A stretch of 64,000 nucleotides of DNA from Heloderma charlesbogerti. Its lineage: Eukaryota; Chordata; Lepidosauria; Squamata; Helodermatidae. Positions 47,623 through 57,255 of this stretch are shown here, piece by piece. The stretch is taken from contig JANEZZ010002661.1 in NCBI GenBank assembly GCA_026122225.1, forward strand, positions 434,001 through 498,000, read 5' to 3'. The position numbers and the translations under genes are program-made. The notes beneath the pieces are model-generated. The model saw nothing but the letters and a program-made list of their open reading frames with translations, was not told where the DNA came from and ran no database searches. Each line of letters opens with the position of its first letter. Positions within the stretch are counted from its first letter, which is position 1.

Positions 47623-47828
47623 AAATACAGGATACTTGCAAAATTCAAGCTGATTGTAACTGCAACAAAAAAGGCAAAAGAAACTGCAGCAATAAAAAAG
47701 ACCTCTTTAGAAACACGAGTTATAACAAAAGCAAGTTTCAAGAGAGCTCAACAAGAAAACCATTGGGGAGAACTAAATTCACTAAGACGTACACTGAGCA
47801 ATTCTATATATAATGCAATTTCAGAAAA

Positions 47829-48065
47829 TTATAGTGCAATCCTAAGCATGTTTATTCATAAGTAAGTCCCTCAAAGTTTAGTGGTATTCAGGAGTCTCAG
47901 CCTCCAAAAAGTCATAAGAACATAAGAAGAGCCCTGCTGGATCAGAGCAAAGTCCTTTCTAGTCCAGCATTCTGTTTGTACTGTGGCCAAGCAGATGCCT
48001 ATGGGAAGCCCACAACAGGAAATAAATGCAATACCACCCTCCCACTCATGTTCCCTAGCAAATGG
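47829..48065 (+). repeat. Short foldback remnant followed by a squamate interspersed repeat
   Basis: Positions 47829-47880 carry half of the GCAATCCTAAGCATG / AAGTAAGTCCC foldback. From about 47910 the sequence CATAAGAACATAAGAAGAGC continues into GCTGGATCAGAGC and CTAGTCCAGCATTCTGTT, a block I recognise as widely repeated in squamate genomes but cannot assign to a named family. Confidence 0.5.
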
Positions 48066-48410
48066 AATACACAGGCATACTCCCTCTGATACTGAAGGCC
48101 TTCTCTGTAGTGGCACCCACCCTTTGGAACGCTCCCATCCCATGTGTGATTAGAGAGGCAGAAATGGTGGCAAGTTTTAAATGCCTCTTGAAAACAACCT
48201 ATTCACACAGGCTTTCCCTGACCTGTGAGGCAATCTTGTTACCACCCTATTTTATCATTATGATGTTGTAATGTTTTTAAATGGTCTTGATGTTTTTAAT
48301 TTATTTATTTATCTTGTTTCTATATTGTTATGTTGTATTTTAATATGAACTGCTTAGGGATTTGAATATATTCAGTGGTATAAAAGTATTATAAATAAAT
48401 AAACAGCTAG
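48066..48410 (+). mobile_element. L2/CR1-type LINE 3' end
   Basis: The frame 48062-48271 reads LKAFSVVAPTLWNAPIP (about 48090-48140) and REAEMVASFKCLLKT, the C-terminal RT signature of L2/CR1-like LINEs. An AT-rich 3' untranslated part follows, with GGTATAAAAG and a terminal (AAAT)n near 48395. Confidence 0.72.
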
Positions 48411-48825
48411 CAGGGGTAGACAGTTTTGGGCCTGGTGGCACATTTGACAACTGGAGAAACTGTCCTGGGAACTCCATACAAAATGGCTGCCATGGAAGGT
48501 GTAGCTTGTCCCAAAGGACAAGTAATTTGCCCCAAAGGCTGGGCACAAGGCAGAGATGGAGTTGAGTGGAGGCTGGTGGCTCCGATTTTGGTGGGGCTGT
48601 AATTCTATTCTGGGTTTCAGAACCAGCCATAACTCCAAATGAGCTATCCAAGGTGCTGAACCTATTTTGGGGTTGGGGAAAGCTTTCTTAAAGCAACAAA
48701 GTGACTTTCAATCTGTAAAAAATGCTAAAAATGCTTATTTTTCCATTTCCCACCAAATTTCTGTTTCCCCGCCAAAGGGGGGGCCCATGGTCCCAAAATT
48801 TCTGGAAATTTTACATCTCTATGTT

Positions 48826-51480
48826 GTTGTTGTTTATTCGTGCAGTTGCTTCTGACTCTTCGTGACTTCATGGATCAGCCCATGCCAGAGCTTCCTGTCA
48901 GCTGTCGCCACCCCCAGCTCCCCCAAGGTCGAGTCCGTCACCTCCAGAATATCATCCATCCATCTTGCCCTTGGTCGGCCCCTCTTCCTTTTGCCTTCCA
49001 CTTTCCCTAGCATCAGCATCTTCTCCAGGGCATCCTGTCTTCTCATGATGTGGCCAAAGTACTTCAGTTTTGCCTTTAATATAGGGGTGCACGAAACCCA
49101 CTTACCTGGTCTCGCAGCTTTTCGCGGTGCAGGGGAGGCGCTTCGCTGCTCTCCCCCCGAAGTTCAGGCCGGAGGGCGGGAGGCTTCCCGCCTCACCCAG
49201 ATGAAATTCAGGCCGGGGGGGAGGCTTCCCGCCTCGCCCGGCCGAAATTCAGGCCAGGGAGGAGGCGCCTCGCCTCGCCCGGCCGTGAAATTAAAAGTAA
49301 AAAAAAACCAAAACACCCCCGTGATAGGCTACGTGACGATTAACGTAGCCTATCACGGCTGACTTTGCAAATCTAGCCATGATAGGCTACGTTAATCGTC
49401 ACGTAGCCTATCACGGGGGCGTTTTTTTTAAAAAGTTTTATTGGAATGGCGGCGGCAGCAGCCGGTCGAAAGATCGGCTGCCACCCCCGCCCCTGACGAA
49501 GACCCGATGAACCGCCGCCGGGACCCGCCGCCGGGAGGGACATTCGGGAAAGGTAAGTCCCATCCCGGGGGGCGTGTGGGTGCGGAGAATTTCTCCCTGA
49601 AACTTGTTTGGGGGGCCGAACACGTTGGCGCTCGGCCCCCCGAAGTTTCGGGGAGAAATTCTCCGCCAACCCTACTTTAATATCCATCCCTCAAGTGAGC
49701 AGTCTGGCTTTATTTCCTGGAGAATGGACTGGTTTGATCTTCTTGCAGTCCAAGGCCCTCTTAGAATTTTCCTCCAGCACCACAGTTCAAAAGCATCTAT
49801 CTTCCTTCGCTCAGCCTTCCTTATGGTCCAGCTCTCACAGCCATAGGTTACAATGGGGAATACCATTGCTTTCACTATGCGGACCTTTGTTGTCAGTGTG
49901 ATGTCTCTGCTTTTAACTATTTTATCAAGATTTGCCATTGCTCTCCTCCCAAGAAGTAAACATCTTCTGATTTCCTGGCTGCAGTCAGCATCTGCAGTAA
50001 TCTTTGTGCCTAGAAAGACAAAGTCTGTCACTGCCTTCACGTTTTCTCCCTCTATTTGCCAGTTATCAATCAAGCTGGTTGCCATAATCTTGGTTTTTTT
50101 GAGGTTTAACTGCAACCCAGCTTTTGCACTTTCTTCTTTCACCTTCGTCATGAGGTTCCTCAGCTCCTCCTCGCTTTCAGCCATCAAAGTGGTATCATCC
50201 GCATATCTGAGATTGTTAATGTTTCTTCCAGCAATTTTAACTCCAGCCTTGGCTTCATCAAGCCCAGCACATCACATGATGTGTTCTGCGTACAGGTTGA
50301 ATAGGTAGGGTGAGAGTATACAACCCTGCCATACTCCTTTCCCAATCTTAAACCAGTCCGTTGTTCCGTGGTCTGTTCTTACTGTTGCTACTTGGTTGTT
50401 ATACAGATTCCTCAGGAGGCAGACAAGATGACTTGGTATCCCCATACCACCAAGAACTTGCCACAATTTGTTATGATCCACACAATCAAAGGCTTTAGAA
50501 TAGTCAATAAAACAGAAATAGATGTTTTTCTGAAACTCCCTGGCTTTCTCCATTATCCAGCGGATATTGGCAATTTGGTCTCTAGTTCCTCTGCCTTTTT
50601 GAAACCCAGCTTGTACATCTGGCAATTCTCGTTCCATGAATTGCTGGAGTCTACCTTGCAAGATCTTGAGCATCACCTTACTGGCATGTGAAATAAGTGC
50701 CACTGTTGGATAGTTTGAACATTCTTTGGTGCTTCCCTTTTTTGGTATGGGAATATAACTTGATTGTTTCCAATCTTTTGGCCATTCTTGTGTTTTCCAA
50801 ATTTGCTGGCATATGGCATGCATCTCCTTGACAGCATCATCTTGCAAGATTTTAAACAGTTCAGCTGGGATACCGTCATCTCCTGCTGCCTTGTTATTAG
50901 CAATGCTTCTTAAGGCCCATTCAACCTCACTCTTCAGGATGTCTGGCTCTAGCTCACTGACCACACCGTCAAATCTATCCCCGATATTATTATCCTTCCT
51001 ATAAAGATCTTCTGTATATTCTTGCCACCTTTTCTTGCTCTCTTCTGCTTCTGTTAGGTCCTTGCCATCTTTGTTTTTGATCATACCCATTTTTGCCTGG
51101 AATTTACCTCTGATGTTTCTAATTTTCTGGAAGAGGTCTCTTGTCCTTCCTATTCTATTATCTTCTTCCGCTTCCGCGCATTGCTTGTTTAAAAATAATT
51201 CCTTATCTCTTCTGGCTAACCTCTGGAATTTTGCATTTAATTGGGCATATCTCTCCCTATCACTGTTGCCTTTTGCTTTCCTTCTTTCTTGGGCTGCTTC
51301 CAGTGTCTCAGCAGACAGCCATCTTGCCTTCTTGGTTTTCTTTTTCTTTGGGACGTTTTTTGTTGCCGCCTCCTGAACAATGTTGCGAACTTCTGTCCAT
51401 AGTTATTCCAGGACCCTATCTACTAAATCTAGTCCCTTAAATCTATTCCTCACCTCCACTGCATATTCATTAGGAATATT
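48826..51480 (-). mobile_element. 5'-truncated Bov-B (RTE) LINE, minus strand
   Basis: Read on the minus strand, the connector (about 51370-51100) leads into a long open frame 51090-50272 with PDVQAGFQKGRGTRDQIAN, FIDYSKAFDCVDH and NLYAEHIM. A single TGA follows, then NNLRYADDTTLMAESEEEL (about 50220-50165), VTYGCESWTIRKAERRKIDA and a 3' end at 48826 with a short AAC-type repeat. The endonuclease is missing, so the copy is truncated near 51480. Only one stop interrupts about 470 codons, so it is younger or better preserved than the plus copy. Palindromic element copy 5 interrupts its 3' region. Confidence 0.92.
49082..49674 (+). mobile_element. Palindrome-rich hAT-like element, copy 5 (593 bp, short form), inside Bov-B
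   Basis: TAGGGGTG...CAACCCTA ends (one substitution each) and a perfect 8-bp duplication CTTTAATA (49074-49081, 49675-49682). It contains only one pair of hairpins (49319-49358 and 49377-49416), which together form a ~98-bp palindrome. The central GCAAATGGCGGC/GTCTACGTAAA palindromes are absent. The direct-repeat block (three GCCGAAATTCAGGCC-like units, about 49155-49285) and the right-hand ATGGCGGCGG block (49446) with AAGGTAAGT (near 49551) are present. Confidence 0.93.
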
Positions 51481-51650
51481 ATATGTGCTGCATTTTATCT
51501 ATCCTGAATCTCTCACCATTCAGCTTCATTGGATGACCCCAGATTCTAGTAGTATGAATGAGGGACAAAAACATCTCCCTATCCACTTTCTCCACAGTCC
51601 ACATCATGCAAGAACTTCAGCTAGACTTCTCCTTCTATATGTTTATGTAG
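51480..51650 (-). repeat. CR1-like LINE fragment
   Basis: The segment with GATGACCCCAGATTCTAGTA and CATCTCCCTATCCACTTTCT is a piece I recognise from the CR1 LINE consensus on the minus strand. It abuts the truncated Bov-B end. Confidence 0.5.
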
Positions 51651-52384
51651 TGAGTTAGTTAGTGAGCAAAAAAGTGGACTTCACAGAATTCCTATATGCT
51701 GGTGGTAGACCTATGTAATTTGGCCTAACCAGAAGCTTCATGGTTCAGTAAACAGTAAAGGCCTTTTTCACCAGGTCTTAAATGGTTCCAAGCAAGTACA
51801 GGGCCATATGTCAACAGCTGTACATTGCTCAGCCTTGCCCAATTACCTCATGAAGTGAAAGAGATAAGGGTGTGCTGTCTTGATTCTCACAGAAGAGCTG
51901 GAAGACTGAAATGTTGAGGCCCTAGTCTCAAAGAAGGGGTGATTGATTTCCCAGCCTGCAATGCTTTGAGCACCTCTGGGGGGGTAAAAGCCCACCTTCT
52001 CCTGGATATGTGTGTGCTGGCCTGTTAGCTCCTGATAGGGAAGAGAGGTGTTGCCTGTCAGCTCATGAGCTGGAGGTAGGCATCTATCAGAAAAGATCGA
52101 ATCCACAGACGTTGCGCTTTGGTTTCACTCCAAGGGGCCATACACACACAGGCCAGCTTGGAGAAACCTGTGTTCCTAGGAATGGCTTCTCCATCTATCT
52201 TGGGGGCCCAGATAGACACTTCAGCTATGACAGCTTCAGTGGCTGAGGGGAGGCACGAGCTTTTCTTGCATGTATATTCTGCATCTATTTTCTATCAATG
52301 AACTGTCATCCTTTTGCAGAAGAAGCTTTGCTTCATCTTGGTAATCAAAATAATCTACTTTGACTGGGCCCTGACAGAATCAGA

Positions 52385-52760
52385 ACCCCAGATTAATACA
52401 GTTTACTAATTTTATCTTTAATAGTGCTTTCCACCAATGTATTCAGAATAGACATTAAGCTAACCAACCTGTAATTTCCTGGATCCCTTTTGGCATTACA
52501 TTGGTCACTGTCCTGTTGTCTAGTACAGAGGCCAACCTTAGGGACATTTTACATATTTTTGTTAGAAGATCAACAATTTCACATTTGAGTTCTTCAAGAA
52601 CTCTTAGTTGGACACCATCTGGAACCAGTGATTTGTTTGTTTGTCAATAAGGTCTAGAACTTCATATTTTGTCACCACATTTTGCCTCAGTTCCTCAGAC
52701 TGAAAATATCAGTTCAGGCATGAGCATTTGACCTACATCTTCTGCAGTGAAGGCATGCAA
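52385..52760 (-). repeat. CR1-like LINE fragment
   Basis: Includes ACCTGTAATTTCCTGGATCC, TTTGAGTTCTTCAAGAACTC and GCCTCAGTTCCTCAGACTG, all familiar CR1 blocks in minus orientation and in the expected order. It overlaps in content with 43075-43265. No open frame. Confidence 0.55.
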
Positions 52761-53260
52761 AGAATTAATTTAGCTTCTGTGAAATCTCCTCATCCTCCTT
52801 TAGTACTCCTTTCACTGAAGGACAAATAATGGTATATCAATGTCAGTCATTTCTACAAATGAACTTTGATCACAACTCCGTAATCAGCACCTGCTGACAC
52901 TGAATGCAATCTGAAGTTTGTCTGATTGTGATAGTAATTTGGTCTCAGATCCAGTTTCTTGTAAACAGGTGACATGTTTGAGAGCCTTACCAATATACAA
53001 AACAAACTGAAATATGGAATTCAGATCTGAATTTGCAAATTCACATAACTCAAAATTGAAATTTTGTAGACTACATATATTTGGGACAACATGCTAGTCT
53101 CATTTTAATGTTATTCATTTTAAAACTTACATCCCATCTTTCTTCTTCAGACAACACTAAAATTCTATTAAATTCCTTTGTGTGCATCTGTGTTTTCCAC
53201 AAATGTTCAGTTTTAATGCAGGCTTCTTGAATATGGAAGTTTTGTAGCTTGTATAACTAA

Positions 53261-53682
53261 GGACGCAATCCTATGCAGATAGGCAGCTGCCTCCAAACTC
53301 GGAGGTGACTGCCTATCCAGTGCAGGGCAGGAGACGCATGGAGGGGATTGTTCTCTCCACGTTCCTCCTGCGCTGCATTTTCTGCTAGACAGAGAGCTGG
53401 GGAGGAGGCTGCCATATGACACATTGGATGTGTCATACAAGCATTTCCGCCTTCCTTGCCCCGGCACCCCCCCGGCACGCCCCATTTTGGCCGCTCCACA
53501 CTTCTCTTGCGAGCTCAGAGCCTGGGGCTTTTCTGTGCTGCCTGCGAGGCAGCGTGGAAGTGGGGGAGGTTGGTTCTCCAGCAACCAACCTCGGAGCGCG
53601 GTCTCCAAGGTCTCTTCCCGGAAAACCAGATATCCTATAGCCGTCTAACCGCTGACTAGCCATAGGACTGCTCCCTCCATGA
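53261..53682 (-). mobile_element. TTAA-type nonautonomous element, longer family, copy 2
   Basis: The minus-strand counterpart of 29072-29528. The left edge AAGGACGCAATCCTATGCAG and the hairpin AGGCAGCTGCCTC...GAGGTGACTGCCT (about 53279-53315) correspond to the other copy's right end. The right edge AGCCATAGGACTGCTCCCTC corresponds to its left end. The interior is GC-rich and without a shared ORF. Confidence 0.65.
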
Positions 53683-54488
53683 AATGTTACTCCAGGATTA
53701 TTTATCAATCTGGAACCATGCCTTGTTCATTATAGTACAGTAAAAAGAAAGTTGCACCCCCCCCAATGTCCAAAACCATTAGGGTAAAATATTCAGACTT
53801 AACAAATCTAGACAGCGATAACAAACACATGCCAAATCATTATATCTTGATCCCTGAAGGTCAGTTCAAGCACAGATAAAAATTAAAATGTTTCAGTTAT
53901 TTACAAATGGATCCCTGTTCTAACATTGTATTTGTTGAAACCTAATTCAGACAATATTACTGATGTCATATGGTGAATTCACTGATATTGTTAAGAATAA
54001 AGAGAGGGTGGGGAAAACAGGCAAAATGGGATTATTTTATTAGTAACTGGCTTACATTCATTAATATCTGGAAATTATTTCCAAATCAGCTACTTAGTTT
54101 CAAGATGCTGTGAATTCCTCAAATAATTTTAGTTTTGTAATGGTTTGATATCTGCTCAGGTTTTCTTGTTTTTGTTTACTTATGTGTATGTTCTACCTAA
54201 ATATTATTATTATTAATAATGATGATGAATAAAGAGACTCACAGAGCATTACAGAAAGGGATCCTAGACTGCAGAAGAGAAGGAGGATACCTTAGTACTG
54301 GCAAAAATGATAAGATTTATCAGCAGACATTATAAACAGGGGAGATACCCTTAACATTCTACTGTGAAGGTGCAGCACTTTATACCTTGGACAGTGTGCT
54401 TGAAAGCTTATTAGCAGGTCAGTTCTTCTCACTTCACTCCAGGCTGACATCAATCATTCTTGCTCTACAGGGACTCTTTATGACTCAC

Positions 54489-54567
54489 CTGACACAATTG
54501 TGTATCCAATACCTCTGGGACGTCCTTTGTCCTGGTCAATTGCAGTTATCATACGCACAGTTGTACC
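54489..54567 (-). CDS. CDH23: Cadherin-23 exon (first part of EC3)
   Basis: This 79-bp exon begins in phase 0 with GTTVRMITAIDQDKG and ends TIVSG, with the last glycine codon split after its first base. DQD is the DxD calcium-binding motif of the repeat. Acceptor CCCCAG and donor GTGAGT are on the minus strand. It continues in frame into the exon at 15477. In mouse/human numbering it corresponds to exon 8 (about c.754-832). The exon just upstream, whose last base is the c.753 position of the mouse age-related hearing-loss allele, is not in the window. The translated segment differs from the mammalian sequence I know at one residue (I to M). Confidence 0.95.
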
Positions 54568-55402
54568 CTGGGGACCACAAAGGAAGGAAAAGGGAGGATT
54601 TGAGTGTTCCAGCAACTGCTGAGTTTCCAGCGCACCACTTCCATACTGTTTATCATGCTTGCTGGGCATTTCCATACCTAGTTCCCTTACATTTCATTTG
54701 GTAATTTATAGTGTTTGTTCTCACACATGTGAAATATCTCTATGAAAAGACCCAGCAGCCAGCTTTGCAGCTTTAGAGAGAGAGGCGGACAGCCATCCAC
54801 ATTTTGAAATTGTTTAACTTACTTAATTGAAGGCTATTTGTGAGGTGCTCAAGGACTGTAAAAGACATCTTGTTGAATTTCCAGAACAAACTTTTTCAAT
54901 ACATCCTTTGGATATCTTTTAACTATTCAGGTCTTGCACTCCTACACACTTACACCAGCAAATCTGTATCTTGACCTATTACCCTCAAGATGACACCAAC
55001 AGTCCTGACCCATGTGGCAGCCATGTTCTTGTGGAAAAGTATGAGAGGGATTGGATGGTGATTTTCTAAAAGTGGGTGGATGTTCAGGGGGATTCTGAAG
55101 AGAACACCAACACCATTTTCTTTGTCACTTATCATGAGGTTAGTGAGCTGAAGCTGAAGTTAGGTCACCAAGGTGAATGTGGCTATTAGTGCTGGTGCTC
55201 TGCTTTTGACTTAGGTCACTTTCTCCTGGGAGCTGAATCAAAGAAATCTCAGACAGAGGTGATGGGAAGCAGGTGCATTTTTTAAAATATATAAGCTTTT
55301 TTTTTTTTTTTGCATTTTCCTGGAAAAACAGTACATTGCTTTATTTACTATGCAATTCCCATTCTACCAGTCAGTAACAACACATCAGTAACTATTTACA
55401 TA

Positions 55403-55647
55403 GCCAGTGTGGTGTAGTGGCGAGAGTGCTGGACTGGGAGCTGGGAGATCAGGGTTCTAGTCCCCACTCAGCCATGGAAGCTCACTGGGTGACTTTGGGC
55501 CAGTCACAAACTCTCAGCCCAACCTACCTCACAGGGTTGTTGTTGTGAGGATAAAATGGAGGAGGAGGAGGATTATGTACGCCAGCTTGAGTTCCTTGGA
55601 GGAAAAAAAGGCGGGATATAAATGTAATAATAAAATAAAAAACAAAA
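55403..55647 (+). repeat. Sauria/Squam-type tRNA-SINE with TSD
   Basis: The tRNA-like head has a GTGGTGTAGTGGCGAGAGTG A-box region and a GGTTCTAGTCC B box. The body shows GCCATGGAAGCTCACTGGGT and CTCACAGGGTTGTTG, ending GGCGGGATATAAATG plus an A-rich tail. It is flanked by a 13-bp duplication AACTATTTACATA (55390-55402 and 55648-55660). It matches the minus-strand copy at 13995. The long clean duplication indicates retroposition. Confidence 0.9.
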
Positions 55648-56217
55648 AACTATTTACATACTTTGTGAAGAAACCATTTTCTACTGTTGCCAGTAATGTG
55701 AAACATGGAGATACTGATCTTCTCCCCACACTTAAAATTAATTTGTTTGTCCATCATTCTTTGAATGGGGCATCCTTGTCAACTAAGTGACACAGGTTTT
55801 CAAAGGCACTGTTTTGCTCCCACCACCTCCTGTCTCCACTGAAAAGCCACATTCCTTGGATAACAAAAAATATAACTGCAAGTGGAGTTCCTTACTTTGA
55901 AACAGCCACTCTTAATTCCTTGCTAAGGAGCAGGATATTGATTAAAATTTAAAAGGGCAAACAGAGGATGTGTTGAGAGGAAGAATTACGATTCCAACCC
56001 AGAACCTCTGTGTTACATTGTGGCATTCATTGCATACCACTACCTATGGTCTTCATTCATGTAACTAGGATCAGAATGAAACTTCAGAAAGGGACAAATA
56101 ATGAATACGAAGCTTCAAATATACAATTCACTGGCTGAGTAAGACAGCTGTTTCTAAATCAATGCAGAAATCGTTTTAAGGAGCTGAGCCATGCACATAA
56201 CACAAGGCTCTGTAGAG

Positions 56218-56248
56218 CTCATACACACACACGCACCCCCCCCCCCGT
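56218..56248. repeat. (CA)n followed by poly-C
   Basis: The tract ACACACACACGCACC runs directly into a C homopolymer of about 11 bases. Confidence 0.9.
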
Positions 56249-56893
56249 TCTGTGCCAAAAGGATATGAGTCGCTTGCATCAAAAGCAGCTCTCGGCATGT
56301 AACAGGGAGGTTCTCTGTTCATTTCAGAACTGTGGACAAAGCCCTACCTACAAAGCAATGTGTGTGTGCAAAAGATTCCCCCGATATCCCCAGGTCAGAG
56401 TTGCTGAATCGGAGCCTTCTTTTCCCTTTAGCTTTTATGCTGAAAGATGTGAAGGCTATGAATTTTCTCCTGGGATCATGGTTACTCAACAAATGCCCAT
56501 ATTTACACACATAATAATAATTAATGTAGTGTGAAGACATTTATGACTTTAGGCTATTGTGCTTTCCTTTGTTTATTGAGACCCAGGGAAAACAGGCGTC
56601 CATTTTGCCCTCAGGAAAAAAAGTGTCAACAGTGGCATTTGTAGTCTAGTAAAACAGCAAGAGCACACATCTGCCTTGGTAGAAGCAAACCAACATTGCA
56701 ATTTATCAGCTGGAAGCTGAAAGTCAGACAGAGTCACTTCACTTCTATCACTTATCCAAATGTCTTATTAGCCTGACCTTTATAACTAATTTTAGGCAAT
56801 CAGCTGTCTGTTTGGTTTTTTAAAAATTTTTTTTGGAACTATGCATTCGTAAGCAGGTACATCATTTTGAACTAGCTGCTTCTAATAAAGAAG

Positions 56894-57255
56894 GAGTACT
56901 GGCTCCAGGTCTTTAAGGGCCCTTGGGCAAGACACCCTCAACACCCCCCTCCCTCCGTGAGTCCACCTTCTCACCACCATTGCCACCAGCAGCTCTTGCT
57001 CCTCATCCTTTGTCTTATCATCGCTACCACTTGCTTGCTTGACAGGCAGAGACCCAGTGGGCAAGTAGGGCATAGCATCCACTGCTCCTCTTTCTCATCA
57101 CCACTGTTGTCTGGGCCAGAGCAAGAGACAGGTGAACAAGCAGACTGCAATGGTGAAGAGGAACAGGAACTCCAGGGGGCTGTCGTCAGTGGGCCCCGGA
57201 TGAGGTGTGGATCCTCGGCAGGTGCTCAGCCATGCCTACCCTTGATGCTGGCCCT
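56894..57255 (+). repeat. ~355-bp interspersed repeat, copy 3 of 3
   Basis: Shares TACTGGCTCCAGG, TTGGGCAAGACACCCTCA, TGAGTCCACCTTCTCACCAC, GCTTGACAGGCAGAGACCCA and CCTTGATGCTGGCCCT with the copies at 26192 and 43441. Target-site duplication not clear. Confidence 0.6.

Larger units (their letters stand above)
15478..54488 (-). other. CDH23: CDH23 giant intron (39 kb)
   Basis: This is a single intron split by phase 1 within a glycine codon of EC3. It carries five of the six palindromic hAT-like elements, two Bov-B LINEs, several CR1/L2 fragments, a solo LTR, and many foldback elements (listed separately). Stretches where I recognise nothing further: 15478-17019, 19190-20716, 21550-22730, 22830-23412, 25052-26190, 29530-31180, 41031-42100, 43808-46877 (short (AAAC)n near 45765 and (AAAT)n near 46435) and 53690-54488. 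No additional exon or nested gene is supported. Confidence 0.85.

Noticed and set aside
54950..55135. Minus-strand 61-codon ORF just upstream of a CDH23 exon as a possible extra exon
   Set aside because: It shows no cadherin motif, no matching splice phase, and does not correspond to the known residues preceding the EC3 exon. Probably chance or an unidentified repeat.
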